From Gordonia lacunae (GTDB lineage: Bacteria > Actinomycetota > Actinomycetes > Mycobacteriales > Mycobacteriaceae): a stretch of 46,199 bases of DNA. The stretch is from assembly GCF_002149015.1 (NCBI RefSeq), contig NZ_NGFO01000036.1:1-46199 (forward strand). Direction: 5' to 3'. A program made the translations under genes and the position numbers. Shown one piece after another: positions 17,808-26,170 of the stretch (the first letter of the stretch is position 1; each line of letters begins with the position of its first letter). The notes under the pieces are model-generated. The model was given only the letters and a program-made list of their open reading frames with translations, searched no databases and had not been told where the DNA came from.

Positions 17808-19079
17808 GTGTCCGATTCTCGCGTGAACAGGAAGCCACCACCGGCTGACGTGTTCGGTGAGCGGGGTGCCCACGTTCCGGCCCCCGCCACCGTGCACGAC
17901 GCGCTCCCCGACACGCTGCTGCGTCGGGTCAAGCAGTACAGCGGCCGCCTCGCCACCGAAGCGGTCCATTCGATGCAGGACCAGCTGCCGTACTTCTCCG
18001 ATCTCGACGCCGCCCAGCGCGCGAGCGTGCAACTCGTCGTACAGACCGCGGTGGTCAACTTCGTCGAGTGGATCCAGGACCCCGAGGGCAACGTGAAGTT
18101 CACGGTCCAGGCCTTCCAGGTGGTTCCCCAGGATCTCGCCCGTCGCATCACCCTGCTGCAGACGGTCGAGATGGTCCGCGTGGCCATGGAGTTCTTCGAG
18201 AAGTGGCTTCCGCTCCTGGCCCGCAACGATGCCCAGCTGCGCGCGCTGACCGAGTCGGTGCTGCGGTACGGACGGGAGATCGGGTTCGCCGCCGCATCCA
18301 TCTACGCCTCCGCCGCGGAATCGCGCGGCGCGTGGGATTCGCGCCTCGAGGCACTGGTCGTCGACGCGGTGGTCCGCGGCGACACCGGGCCCCAGTTGCT
18401 CTCTCGCGCAGCGGCACTCAACTGGGATTCGGACGCACCTGCCACGGTGATCGTCGGGACGCCACCTCCGGAACAGAACGTGTCGGTGCCGCTGGCCATC
18501 CACAACACGGCCAAGTCCTTCGACCGCTCGGCCCTGTCGGTGGTCCAGGGTTCGGTCCTGGTGGCGATCGTGAGCGGTCCCGCCCGTCCGACCGAGAAGT
18601 TCGTCGCCGCGCTGCTCTCCCACTTCGCCGAGGGTCCGGTGGTGATCGGACCGACGATGCCGAACCTCGGCAGTGCGCACTCGAGCGCCACCGAGGCGAT
18701 GGCCGGTATCGAGGCGGTGGCGGGCTGGCCGAGTGCCCCGCGCCCCGTCCACAGTCTCGAACTGCTGCCCGAGCGCGCGCTCAACGGCGACGAGTCAGCG
18801 ATGACCGCTTTGGTCGAGTCCCTCGTCCACCCGCTCGCCGAGGGCGGCTCGACACTCACCACCACACTCGACGCGTATCTCGACTCGGGCGGCTCGGTCG
18901 AGTCGTGCGCCCGAGTTCTGTACATACATCCAAATACGGTTCGTTATCGACTGAAGAAAATTTCAGAAATCACAGGACGTGACCCAACTAACCCGCGAGA
19001 CGCCTACGTTCTGAGGGTCGCGTCAACGGTGGGTCGTCTGACACACTTCCGGCACAAATCGCCAACACCTGCCCCATAG
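17808..19079 (+). CDS. mabR: MabR, PucR/CdaR-type regulator of mycolic-acid synthesis
   Basis: A 423-residue regulator with a long N-terminal helical region (LPDTLLRRVKQYSGRLATEAVHSMQDQLPYFSDLDAAQRASVQLVVQTAVVNFVEW), a central GGDEF-like CdaR domain, and a C-terminal PucR helix-turn-helix (LDAYLDSGGSVESCARVLYIHPNTVRYRLKKISEITG) at about 345-395. Its position between aceE and fabD equals Rv2242 (MabR), which controls the FAS-II operon and is reported to respond to long acyl chains. The codons for the helix-turn-helix are abnormally AT-rich (18916-18972 is about one third G+C). The end lies 195 bp before fabD. GTG 17808 is the start. Confidence 0.92.
   Translation: MSDSRVNRKPPPADVFGERGAHVPAPATVHDALPDTLLRRVKQYSGRLATEAVHSMQDQLPYFSDLDAAQRASVQLVVQTAVVNFVEWIQDPEGNVKFTVQAFQVVPQDLARRITLLQTVEMVRVAMEFFEKWLPLLARNDAQLRALTESVLRYGREIGFAAASIYASAAESRGAWDSRLEALVVDAVVRGDTGPQLLSRAAALNWDSDAPATVIVGTPPPEQNVSVPLAIHNTAKSFDRSALSVVQGSVLVAIVSGPARPTEKFVAALLSHFAEGPVVIGPTMPNLGSAHSSATEAMAGIEAVAGWPSAPRPVHSLELLPERALNGDESAMTALVESLVHPLAEGGSTLTTTLDAYLDSGGSVESCARVLYIHPNTVRYRLKKISEITGRDPTNPRDAYVLRVASTVGRLTHFRHKSPTPAP
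18916..18972 (+). other. AT-rich patch inside mabR coding for the DNA-binding helix
   Basis: By hand count 19 of 57 bases are G/C, in a chromosome where most third positions are G or C. The patch uses codons that are rare here (ATA, AAA, TCA, GTT, CGT, TAT). The protein sequence is ordinary for the family, so the constraint seems to act on the DNA. An internal promoter or operator for fabD is one explanation. Confidence 0.7.
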
Positions 19080-19170
19080 GTCACACGCGTTTCATGTCCG
19101 ATTCACCGTTTGTGCTGATAGGAGACCTGAGAACACGGTTGGGTAACAAATCTCAGACTGGTGACAAACC

Positions 19171-19208
19171 AGGTGACCCGGAGGTCACCTTTGTGGGAAC
19201 CCCACAAA
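19171..19208 (+). promoter_or_regulatory. Two adjoining perfect inverted repeats upstream of fabD (candidate MabR operator)
   Basis: AGGTGACC-CGGA-GGTCACCT (19171-19190) shares its last base with TTTGTGGG-AAC-CCCACAAA (19190-19208). Each has 8-bp perfect arms. They lie 67 to 104 bp before the fabD start, in the leader where MabR acts in mycobacteria. Binding by MabR is inferred from position. Confidence 0.65.
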
Positions 19209-19274
19209 ACGCAGCAACAAGGTTCATGCTTCTCCACACCCACATCCCGCGGGGAAAGGGTGTTCTCTGGTCAC

Positions 19275-20183
19275 GTGCTTTCGATGCTTGCTCCCGGACA
19301 GGGCTCACAGACACCCGGCATGCTGACGCCGTGGCTCGAACTGCCTGGCGCGCGTGACCAGATCGCCACGTGGTCGAAACAGACCCGCCTGGACCTCGAA
19401 CGCCTCGGCACCACTGCCACGGCGGAGGAGATCACGGACACCGCCGTGACCCAGCCGCTCGTCGTCGTCGCCGCACTGCTGGCCTACGACGAGGTGCGCA
19501 AGAACGGTGAGCTGCCCGCCGACGCCGTCGTCGCCGGACACTCGGTCGGCGAGCTCGCCGCCGCCGCGATCACCGGCGTCATCTCCGCCGACGAGGCCGT
19601 CACGCTGGCCGCGATCCGCGGCTCCGAGATGGCGAAGGCCTGCGCACTGCAGCCCACGACCATGGCCGCCGTGCTCGGCGGTGACGAGGCAGCCGTCCTG
19701 GCCCGCCTCGACGAACTCGACCTGGTCCCCGCCAATCGCAACGCGGCCGGCCAGATCGTCGCCGCCGGCGCCGCCGCGCAGATCGACGAGCTCATCGCCT
19801 CGCCGCCGGAGAAGGCCCGCATCCGCAAGCTCGCGGTCGCCGGCGCGTTCCACACGCACTTCATGGCCCCGGCCCAGGACGCCGTCGCCGCGGCCGCCGC
19901 CCAGATCACGCCCGCCGATCCCACCCGGACCCTGCTGTCGAACTCCGACGGCCGGCCTGTAACGAACGGCGCAGATGCGCTGACAAAACTGGTGGGACAG
20001 GTGACCAGGCCGGTCCGCTGGGATCTCTGCTCGGCGTACCTGCGGGACCACTCGGCCGACGCCGTGGTGGAACTGCCCCCGGCGGGAACGCTCGTGGGTA
20101 TCGCCAAGCGCGAACTCAAGGGCACTCCCGCGCTGGCGCTCAAGGAGCCCGGCGACATCGCGAAGATCACCGAACTTGGATAG
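19275..20183 (+). CDS. fabD: Malonyl-CoA:ACP transacylase
   Basis: A 302-residue transacylase that loads malonyl from CoA onto AcpM for FAS-II elongation of mycolic-acid precursors. VLSMLAPGQGSQTPGM opens the fold, VAGHSVGELAAAA holds the catalytic Ser of GHSxG, and AGAFHTHFMAPA carries the catalytic His. The GTG start at 19275 gives VLSMLAPGQ and a length of 302, the same as the M. tuberculosis enzyme as I recall it; ATG 19284 would drop three residues. The frame open further upstream crosses the inverted repeats and was not used. It is the first gene of fabD-acpM-kasA-accD6. Confidence 0.95.
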   Translation: MLSMLAPGQGSQTPGMLTPWLELPGARDQIATWSKQTRLDLERLGTTATAEEITDTAVTQPLVVVAALLAYDEVRKNGELPADAVVAGHSVGELAAAAITGVISADEAVTLAAIRGSEMAKACALQPTTMAAVLGGDEAAVLARLDELDLVPANRNAAGQIVAAGAAAQIDELIASPPEKARIRKLAVAGAFHTHFMAPAQDAVAAAAAQITPADPTRTLLSNSDGRPVTNGADALTKLVGQVTRPVRWDLCSAYLRDHSADAVVELPPAGTLVGIAKRELKGTPALALKEPGDIAKITELG

Positions 20184-20184
20184 C

Positions 20185-20265
20185 GGTCGCGGGTAGTCCG
20201 CGACCCCCGGGACGCCGGCTCTGATGCCGGCGTGTCCAAGCGCGCGGACTGATCGGTCCGTGCTG
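20185..20265 (+). other. Series of RNA hairpins between fabD and acpM
   Basis: GGTCGCGG-GTAGT-CCGCGACC (20185-20205) is followed by ACGCCGGC-TCTGAT-GCCGGCGT (20212-20233) and a weaker CGGAC/GTCCG pair near 20244-20260. The first begins 2 bp after the fabD stop. They may act as a partial terminator or as mRNA-processing or stability elements that set acpM output apart from fabD. Confidence 0.6.
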
Positions 20266-20315
20266 CGCTCCGGAAATCTCACATCCACGTAGGAAAACGG
20301 AAAGGGAACCACACA

Positions 20316-20618
20316 GTGGCTGCCACCCAGGAACAACTCATTGCCGGCATCGCCGAGATCATCGAGGAAGTCACCGGCATCGAGCCGTCCGAGGTGACCC
20401 TCGAGAAGTCGTTCGTCGACGACCTCGACATCGACTCGCTGTCCATGGTCGAGATCGCGGTGCAGACCGAGGACAAGTACGGCGTGAAGATCCCCGATGA
20501 GGATCTCGCCGGCCTGCGCACCGTCGGCGACGCCGTCGCCTACATCCAGAAGCTCGAGAACGAGAACCCCGAGGCCGCAGCTGCCATCAAGGCGCAGGTC
20601 GAGGCAGACGAGGCCTGA
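20316..20618 (+). CDS. acpM: Meromycolate acyl carrier protein
   Basis: A 100-residue acyl carrier protein carrying the growing meromycolate chain on phosphopantetheine attached to Ser41 in DDLDIDSLSMVEIA. The helical core spans residues 5-80. The C-terminal extension (KLENENPEAAAAIKAQVEADEA) beyond the usual 80 residues is typical of mycobacterial AcpM and separates it from general ACPs. The GTG start at 20316 has AAAGGGA upstream. Its TGA overlaps the kasA ATG in TGATGA, so acpM and kasA are translationally coupled. Confidence 0.96.
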   Translation: MAATQEQLIAGIAEIIEEVTGIEPSEVTLEKSFVDDLDIDSLSMVEIAVQTEDKYGVKIPDEDLAGLRTVGDAVAYIQKLENENPEAAAAIKAQVEADEA

Positions 20619-21886
20619 TGACCCCCTCTTCCCTCCGCGAGTACTCCACGCTGGGTGGGAACTTCCCGAGCGTGGTGGTCACCTCCATGGTGGCCACCAC
20701 CTCGTTGGGTGGGGATCTCGACTCGACCTGGAAGAACCTGCTGGCCGGCGAATCGGGCATCCGTGAGCTGACCGACGACTTCATCACCAAGTACAACCTC
20801 CCGGTGCGCATCGGTGGTCGTCTCCTACAGGATCCCGCCGAAGAGGTCACGCGCGTCGAGTCCCGGCGGATGGCCTACGTCGAGCGCATCGCCCACGTCA
20901 TGAGCAAGCGCCTCTGGGCGCAGGCCGGCGAGCCCGACGTCGACAAGGACCGTCTGGCTGTCGTCATCGGAACCGGTCAAGGCGGCGCCGACGCGATGGT
21001 CGACGCGGTCCAGGCCATGGAGGGCACCGGCAACTACCGCAAGGTGTCCCCGCTCGCCGTCTCGATGGCGATGCCGAACGGTCCGGCGGCCGTGGCCGGA
21101 CTCAACGTCGGCGCCCGCGCCGGCGTGATCACGCCTGTGTCGGCCTGTTCATCCGGTGCCGAGGCCATCGCGCACGCCTGGCGTCACATCGTGATGGGTG
21201 ACGCCGACATGGTCGTCACCGGCGGCGTCGAAGGACACATCGACGCGGTGCCGATCGCCGCGTTCTCGATGATGCGTGCGATGAGCACGCGCAACGAGGA
21301 TCCCGCAGCCGCCTCGCGGCCGTTCGACAAGGATCGCGACGGCTTCGTCTTCGGTGAGGGTTCGGCGATGCTGATCCTCGAACGCGAAGAGCACGCTCGC
21401 GCACGTGGTGCACACATCCACGCGCGCCTGCTGGGTACGGGCATCACCTCCGACGGATTCCACCTGGTCGCTCCCGACCCGAGTGGACAGGGCAACGCGC
21501 GGGCCATGACCCGGGCCCTGCAGACAGCCGGTCTGCAGCGCTCCGACATCAGCCACATCAACGCGCACGCGACGTCGACCCCCATCGGCGACACCGCCGA
21601 GGCCGCGGGCATCCTCGCCGCCATCGGTCAGCACGCCGCGGTGTACGCACCCAAGTCCGCGCTCGGACACTCCATCGGTGCCGTCGGCGCGCTCGAGTCG
21701 GTCCTGACCATCAAGAGCATCGAGGAAGGCGTCATCCCGCCGACCCTCAACCTCGAGAACCTGGACCCGGAATGCGACATCGACGTCGTGCACGGTGAAC
21801 CCCGTTACGGGCAGATCGAATACGCGATCAACAACTCGTTCGGTTTCGGTGGGCACAACGTGGCGCTCGCCTTCGGTCGCTACTGA
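20618..21886 (+). CDS. kasA: Beta-ketoacyl-ACP synthase KasA
   Basis: A 422-residue FAS-II condensing enzyme. The catalytic triad is visible as Cys177 in VSACSSGAEA, His317 in INAHATSTPIGD and His351 in SALGHSIGAVGA; each is offset by six from the M. tuberculosis residues (171, 311, 345), which fits a slightly longer N-terminus. It condenses malonyl-AcpM with acyl-AcpM to lengthen meromycolate chains, and is the thiolactomycin target in mycobacteria. It overlaps the acpM stop by 1 nt. The next gene is accD6, with no kasB between, so one enzyme may do both the early and late elongation done by KasA and KasB in M. tuberculosis. Confidence 0.95.
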   Translation: MTPSSLREYSTLGGNFPSVVVTSMVATTSLGGDLDSTWKNLLAGESGIRELTDDFITKYNLPVRIGGRLLQDPAEEVTRVESRRMAYVERIAHVMSKRLWAQAGEPDVDKDRLAVVIGTGQGGADAMVDAVQAMEGTGNYRKVSPLAVSMAMPNGPAAVAGLNVGARAGVITPVSACSSGAEAIAHAWRHIVMGDADMVVTGGVEGHIDAVPIAAFSMMRAMSTRNEDPAAASRPFDKDRDGFVFGEGSAMLILEREEHARARGAHIHARLLGTGITSDGFHLVAPDPSGQGNARAMTRALQTAGLQRSDISHINAHATSTPIGDTAEAAGILAAIGQHAAVYAPKSALGHSIGAVGALESVLTIKSIEEGVIPPTLNLENLDPECDIDVVHGEPRYGQIEYAINNSFGFGGHNVALAFGRY

Positions 21887-21923
21887 GCACGTCCGCCACA
21901 CCCCCGACACCCAGGAGACATCG

Positions 21924-23375
21924 ATGACGACCTTGGCTCCCGTTGCCGGCCGCGAAGAAGCTGCGGATCCCCGCGACCCCCTGTTGCGGCTCACCAACTT
22001 CTTCGACGAAGGCACGATGTCGCTGCTCCATCCGCGCGACAAATCGGGCGTCCAGGCCGCCATCGGTCTGGTACACGGGGTCCGAACGGTCTCCTACTGC
22101 ACCGACGGCACCGTCATGGGCGGCGCCATGGGTGTCGTGGGGTGTGCGCACATCGTCAACGCCATCGACACCGCCATCACCGAGCAGGCGCCGGTCATCG
22201 GCATCTGGCACTCGGGTGGCGCTCGCCTCGCCGAGGGTGTCGAGGCGTTGCACGCGGTCGGCCAGGTCTTCGAGGCCATGGTGCGCGCCTCCGGCTACAT
22301 CCCGCAGATCTCGGTTGTCGTCGGATTCGCCGCCGGCGGCGCCGCCTACGGTCCGGCGCTGACCGATGTCGTGATCATGGCGCCGGCCGGCCGGGTCTTC
22401 GTGACCGGGCCCGACGTCGTCAAGAGCGTCACCGGCGAAGAAGTCGACATGGAGTCACTGGGCGGCCCGACCACCCACGGCAAGAAGTCCGGCGTCTGCC
22501 ACATCGTCGCCGACTCCGAGCCCGATGCACTGTGGCGCGCGCGGCGGCTGGTGTCGACGTTCACCCAGCAGGGACACTTCGATCGCGAACACGCCCGGGC
22601 CGGCGACACCGACCTCAAGGCACTGCTGCCCGAGTCGAATCGGCGTGCCTACGACGTCCATCCCGTCGTCGAGCAGTTGCTCGACTCCGGCGTGGCCGCC
22701 GACGGTGAGACCGAGATCTCGAGTTTCGAAGAGCTGCAAGCCAAGTGGGCACCGAACATCGTCGTGGGCTTCGGCCGCCTGTCCGGTCGCAGCGTCGGGA
22801 TCATCGCGAACAACCCCCTGCGGATGGGCGGCTGCCTGAACTCCGAGAGCGCAGAGAAGGCATCGCGCTTCGTGCGCCTGTGCGACGCCTTCGGCATCCC
22901 GCTCATCGTCATCACCGACGTGCCTGGTTACCTGCCCGGCGTCGGCCAGGAATGGAACGGCGTCGTCCGGCGTGGCGCGAAGCTCCTGCACGCGTTCGCC
23001 GAGGCCTCGGTCCCCCGGGTCACCCTGGTGACCCGCAAGATCTACGGCGGCGCCTACATCGCGATGAACTCGCGTGCGCTCGGCGCCACCGCGGTCTTCG
23101 CCTGGCCCGGGTCTGAGGTCGCCGTGATGGGCGCCAAAGCCGCGGTGGGCATCCTGCACAAGAAGGCTCTCGCCGCAGCGCCCGACGACGAGCGCGAGGC
23201 CCTGCACGACCGTCTGGCCGCCGAGCACGAAGCGATCGCCGGCGGTGTCGGCCGGGCTCAGTCCATCGGGGTGGTCGACGAGATCATCGACCCGGCGCAG
23301 ACACGCAGCATCATCGCCGAGGCGCTCGCGGCAGCACCCGCACGTCGCGGACGCCACAAGAACATCCCGCTCTGA
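21924..23375 (+). CDS. accD6: Acyl-CoA carboxylase beta subunit (AccD6)
   Basis: A 483-residue carboxyltransferase that makes malonyl-CoA with a biotinylated alpha subunit encoded elsewhere. The N-domain shows GVRTVSYCTDGTVMGGAMGVVGCAHIV and IWHSGGARLAEGVEAL. The C-domain shows FVRLCDAFGIPLIVITDVPGYLPGVGQEWNGVVRRGAKLL and KIYGGAYIAMNSRALGA, the two oxyanion-hole regions. The order kasA-accD6 equals M. tuberculosis, where AccD6 feeds FAS-II. ATG 21924 has AGGAGA five bases upstream. A strong terminator follows, so it ends the operon. Confidence 0.94.
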   Translation: MTTLAPVAGREEAADPRDPLLRLTNFFDEGTMSLLHPRDKSGVQAAIGLVHGVRTVSYCTDGTVMGGAMGVVGCAHIVNAIDTAITEQAPVIGIWHSGGARLAEGVEALHAVGQVFEAMVRASGYIPQISVVVGFAAGGAAYGPALTDVVIMAPAGRVFVTGPDVVKSVTGEEVDMESLGGPTTHGKKSGVCHIVADSEPDALWRARRLVSTFTQQGHFDREHARAGDTDLKALLPESNRRAYDVHPVVEQLLDSGVAADGETEISSFEELQAKWAPNIVVGFGRLSGRSVGIIANNPLRMGGCLNSESAEKASRFVRLCDAFGIPLIVITDVPGYLPGVGQEWNGVVRRGAKLLHAFAEASVPRVTLVTRKIYGGAYIAMNSRALGATAVFAWPGSEVAVMGAKAAVGILHKKALAAAPDDEREALHDRLAAEHEAIAGGVGRAQSIGVVDEIIDPAQTRSIIAEALAAAPARRGRHKNIPL

Positions 23376-23389
23376 CGCATCAGCACAGA

Positions 23390-23430
23390 CGAGAAGTGCC
23401 CCGGTCCGCCAAGGACCGGGGCACTTCTCG
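23390..23430. terminator. Terminator after accD6
   Basis: A perfect 18-bp stem, 23390-23407 with 23413-23430, and a GCCAA loop. TTGTCGTGT follows on the plus strand. It separates the FAS-II operon from the convergent DUF3145 gene. Confidence 0.9.
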
Positions 23431-23449
23431 TTGTCGTGTCTGCTCCCTG

Positions 23450-23968
23450 CTAGCCCACCCGCTGCTGCAACCAGGTGACCTCGGCGCCGGCACCGCCCAT
23501 CCGGTATTGCTCGAGCGCGTTGTCCCACGCGGTGCCGAGCGCGCCTTCGAGTTCTCCGGCGAGACCGGCGCTGTCGGGCTGTGATTCGATCATCGAGCGC
23601 AACTGGTTCTCGCCGATGATGACGTCCCCGTTGGCGCTCGTGGAACCGCGCCAGAGGCCGAGACCCGGGACATAGCAGAACCGCTCGCCGTCGACGCCTT
23701 CGCTCGCGTTCTCGGTCACCTCGAAGCGAAGTGCCGACCACTCACGCAGAGCCGTCACCAGACGCGCCGCGGTGCCGACCGGTCCAGCCCAGTCGACAGT
23801 GGCACGCTGCATGCCCGGCTCGGCATCCTGTGCCGACCATTTCAGGTTGGCGCGCGCATTCAGGGTCGACGACAGAGCCCACTCCACATGCGGGCACAGC
23901 GCCACCGGCGCCGAGTGGATGTACACCACTCCTGTTGTCATGTCCGCAAACTGATTCAGATTGCGCAC
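23450..23968 (-). CDS. DUF3145 family protein
   Basis: A 172-residue protein: NQFADMTTGVVYIHSAPVALCPHVEWALSSTLNA, then VDWAGPVGTAARLVTALREWSALRFEVTENASEGVDGERFCYVPGLGLWRGSTSANGDVIIGENQLRSM and an acidic helical end. This is the conserved actinobacterial DUF3145 pattern; the function is unknown. The GTG start at 23968 is supported by GGAGGT seven bases upstream; ATG 23941 would be a shorter alternative and the frame to 24013 lacks a site. It converges on accD6 across the terminator. Confidence 0.9.
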   Translation of the reverse strand: MRNLNQFADMTTGVVYIHSAPVALCPHVEWALSSTLNARANLKWSAQDAEPGMQRATVDWAGPVGTAARLVTALREWSALRFEVTENASEGVDGERFCYVPGLGLWRGSTSANGDVIIGENQLRSMIESQPDSAGLAGELEGALGTAWDNALEQYRMGGAGAEVTWLQQRVG

Positions 23969-24096
23969 CTTGTTCACCTCCGTTGTCGACGAGGAACGTC
24001 TTCCCCAACACACCTCGCGACAGCGGATATCACATTCGTGAGCTCAATTGTGCCCCATGATGCACGTGTTGCGCTAGTTTCTGGTGCGAGAAAAAT

Positions 24097-24915
24097 TCAG
24101 TTCTGTGACAAGAGTTCATCAACGACACGGTCGTTGAACTCGCTCCAGAGCGGCTTCGCCCACGCGCCGAAGGCCCGATCGGTCAGCACGACGCACGCCG
24201 CGTCGAGCGCCGGATCCACCCAGAGAAACGTCCCGGCCTGCCCGAAGTGCCCGAACGTGCGCGGGGAGTTCCTCGTCCCGGTCCAGTGCGGTGACTTCTC
24301 CGAGCGGATCTCGAAGCCGATCCCCCAGTCGTTGGGGCGATGCTTGCCGAAGCCGGGAACGAACCCGTCGAGGCCGGGGAACCGGACCGACGTCAGCTGC
24401 CCGAACGTCTCCGGCGCCAGCAGGCGCGGTGTCAGCAGCTCCTGCGCGAAGACAGCCAGATCTGCCGCGCTCGACCGCGCGGCGTGGCCGGCCGGTCCGT
24501 AGAGCGTGGTCGACGACAACCCCAACGGTGCGCAGACGGCTTCGGAGAGGTACCGGCCGAACTCGATACCGGTGGCGTCCGCCACGACCTCGGAAGCCAC
24601 CTCGAAGCCCGAACTCGAGTAGATGCGCTGTTCCCCCGGCGACGCCTCGACCTCCCGGGTGTCGTAGGCCAGGCCGGACGCGTGCGAGAGCAGGTGGGCG
24701 AGGGTCGACCCCGGTGGGCCCGCCGGGTCATCGAGTTCGACGGCCCCTTCCTCGACGGCCACGAGAACCGCGTAGGCCACCAGCGGCTTGGTGACCGAGG
24801 CGAGTTCGAAGACGCGATCGGGGTCGCCGAACTGCTCGGCGACCCCGTCGCGGGTGATGATCGCCGCCGACACGTGGTCGACGGGCCATTCCGTCAGAGA
24901 ATCAAGGACAGACAC
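24097..24915 (-). CDS. Serine hydrolase of the beta-lactamase / class C PBP fold
   Basis: A 272-residue cytoplasmic protein of the beta-lactamase-like serine hydrolase family. The nucleophile motif SVTK lies at residues 40-43 (ELASVTKPLVAYAVL). The Tyr motif is in RIYSSSGFEVASEVV, and HFGQAG near residue 230 stands in for the third conserved box. There is no signal peptide, so an esterase or amidase role is more likely than cell-wall work. It starts 23 bp after the NDMA-dependent ADH stop on the same strand and probably shares that transcript. The substrate is unknown. Confidence 0.88.
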   Translation of the reverse strand: MSVLDSLTEWPVDHVSAAIITRDGVAEQFGDPDRVFELASVTKPLVAYAVLVAVEEGAVELDDPAGPPGSTLAHLLSHASGLAYDTREVEASPGEQRIYSSSGFEVASEVVADATGIEFGRYLSEAVCAPLGLSSTTLYGPAGHAARSSAADLAVFAQELLTPRLLAPETFGQLTSVRFPGLDGFVPGFGKHRPNDWGIGFEIRSEKSPHWTGTRNSPRTFGHFGQAGTFLWVDPALDAACVVLTDRAFGAWAKPLWSEFNDRVVDELLSQN

Positions 24916-24938
24916 ATCGGGTCACGTTACCCGGGTGC

Positions 24939-26069
24939 TCACCAGTCCTCTTCGGTGTAACGGATGACACCGCGGATGTTCTTGCCGTCCAACATGTCCT
25001 GGTAACCCTCGTTGATCTGGTCCAGGCGGTACTGCCGGGTGATCATGTCGGCGATGTTGAGCTTGCCGATCTTGTACATCGACAGCAGCTGCGGGATGTC
25101 GAGCTTCGGGTTGGCACCACCGAAGATGGAACCCTGCAGGTTCTTCTGCAGCAGCGTCAGCATCGCGAGGTTGAGGTTCACATCGCTCTCGAGCATGTTG
25201 CCCATGCCGGTCAGCACACAGGTGCCGCCCTTGGCGGTGATCCCCATCCACAGGTCGACGTCCTTGCCGTGAACCTCGCCGACAGTGACGATCACCTTCT
25301 GGCACATGCCGCCGTGCGTGGTCTCCGCGATCGCCATGGCGGCCTCCTCGACCGACGCGAACGCTGCCGTGGCCCCGAACTTCAGCGCCTGCTCGCGCTT
25401 CCACTCGACCGGGTCGATGGCGAAGAGATTGCGGGCACCGGAGATGACCGCACCCTGCAGGGCCGCGGTGCCGACGCCGCCCACACCGACGATCGCGACG
25501 TCCTCGCCCGGACGCACGTCGCCGCTGCGGGTCGACGAGCCGTAGCCGGTGGGGATGCCACAGCCACACAGCGCGGCGACCTCGAACGGGATGTCCTTGT
25601 CGATCTTCACCGCCGACGCCTCGTGCACGACCATGTACGGCGCGAAGGTCCCCAGCAGCGTCATCGGGTAGACGTTCTCACCGGATGCGGTCTGGATACG
25701 GAAGGTGTTGTCCGACACGGCTTCGCCCTGAAGCAGCATGGCGCCGAAGTCGCACAGGTTGGCCATGCCGGACTGACACGACGGACATTTGCCACACGAC
25801 GGGATGAACGACAGCACGACGTGGTCGCCGACCTCGAAATCGGTGACGCCCTCGCCCACCTCGGCGACGACACCCGCCCCCTCGTGGCCACCCAGGATCG
25901 GGAACCCGGCCATCGGGATGCCACCGGTCATCAGATGATGGTCCGAATGGCACATGCCCGCGGCTTCCATCTTGATCTTGATCTCGTGCGCCTTGGGATC
26001 ACCGATCTCGATCTCCTCGATCGCCCACGGCTTGTTGTGCTCCCGCAGCAGTGCACCATTTGTCTTCAC
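24939..26069 (-). CDS. NDMA-dependent alcohol dehydrogenase
   Basis: A 376-residue zinc-dependent dehydrogenase. The catalytic zinc site includes Cys40 in AAGMCHSDHH and His in GHEGAGVV. The structural zinc loop is CGKCPSCQSGMANLCDFG. The Rossmann segment VAIVGVGGVGTAALQGAV binds NAD(H). The long form with MCHSDHHLMTGG and GSSTRSGDVRPGEDV fits the actinobacterial N,N-dimethyl-4-nitrosoaniline-dependent alcohol dehydrogenases, which keep NAD(H) bound and oxidise primary alcohols. The GTG start at 26069 has GGAGGAG upstream. A KstR-like palindrome lies about 100 bp before it. The serine hydrolase gene follows within 23 bp. Confidence 0.92.
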   Translation of the reverse strand: MKTNGALLREHNKPWAIEEIEIGDPKAHEIKIKMEAAGMCHSDHHLMTGGIPMAGFPILGGHEGAGVVAEVGEGVTDFEVGDHVVLSFIPSCGKCPSCQSGMANLCDFGAMLLQGEAVSDNTFRIQTASGENVYPMTLLGTFAPYMVVHEASAVKIDKDIPFEVAALCGCGIPTGYGSSTRSGDVRPGEDVAIVGVGGVGTAALQGAVISGARNLFAIDPVEWKREQALKFGATAAFASVEEAAMAIAETTHGGMCQKVIVTVGEVHGKDVDLWMGITAKGGTCVLTGMGNMLESDVNLNLAMLTLLQKNLQGSIFGGANPKLDIPQLLSMYKIGKLNIADMITRQYRLDQINEGYQDMLDGKNIRGVIRYTEEDW

Positions 26070-26170
26070 TGAACTCCTCCGTTCGAACCCGGCGACGTCT
26101 CGCACCGGGAGGATCTACTCACTCCGACGGTTGCCGCCATGACGTGACAGTAGTCACTCAACCACAAAAT

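Noticed and set aside
19094..19357. Small plus-strand frame overlapping the fabD leader
   Set aside because: It crosses both palindromes and the fabD start in another frame, with no supporting site.
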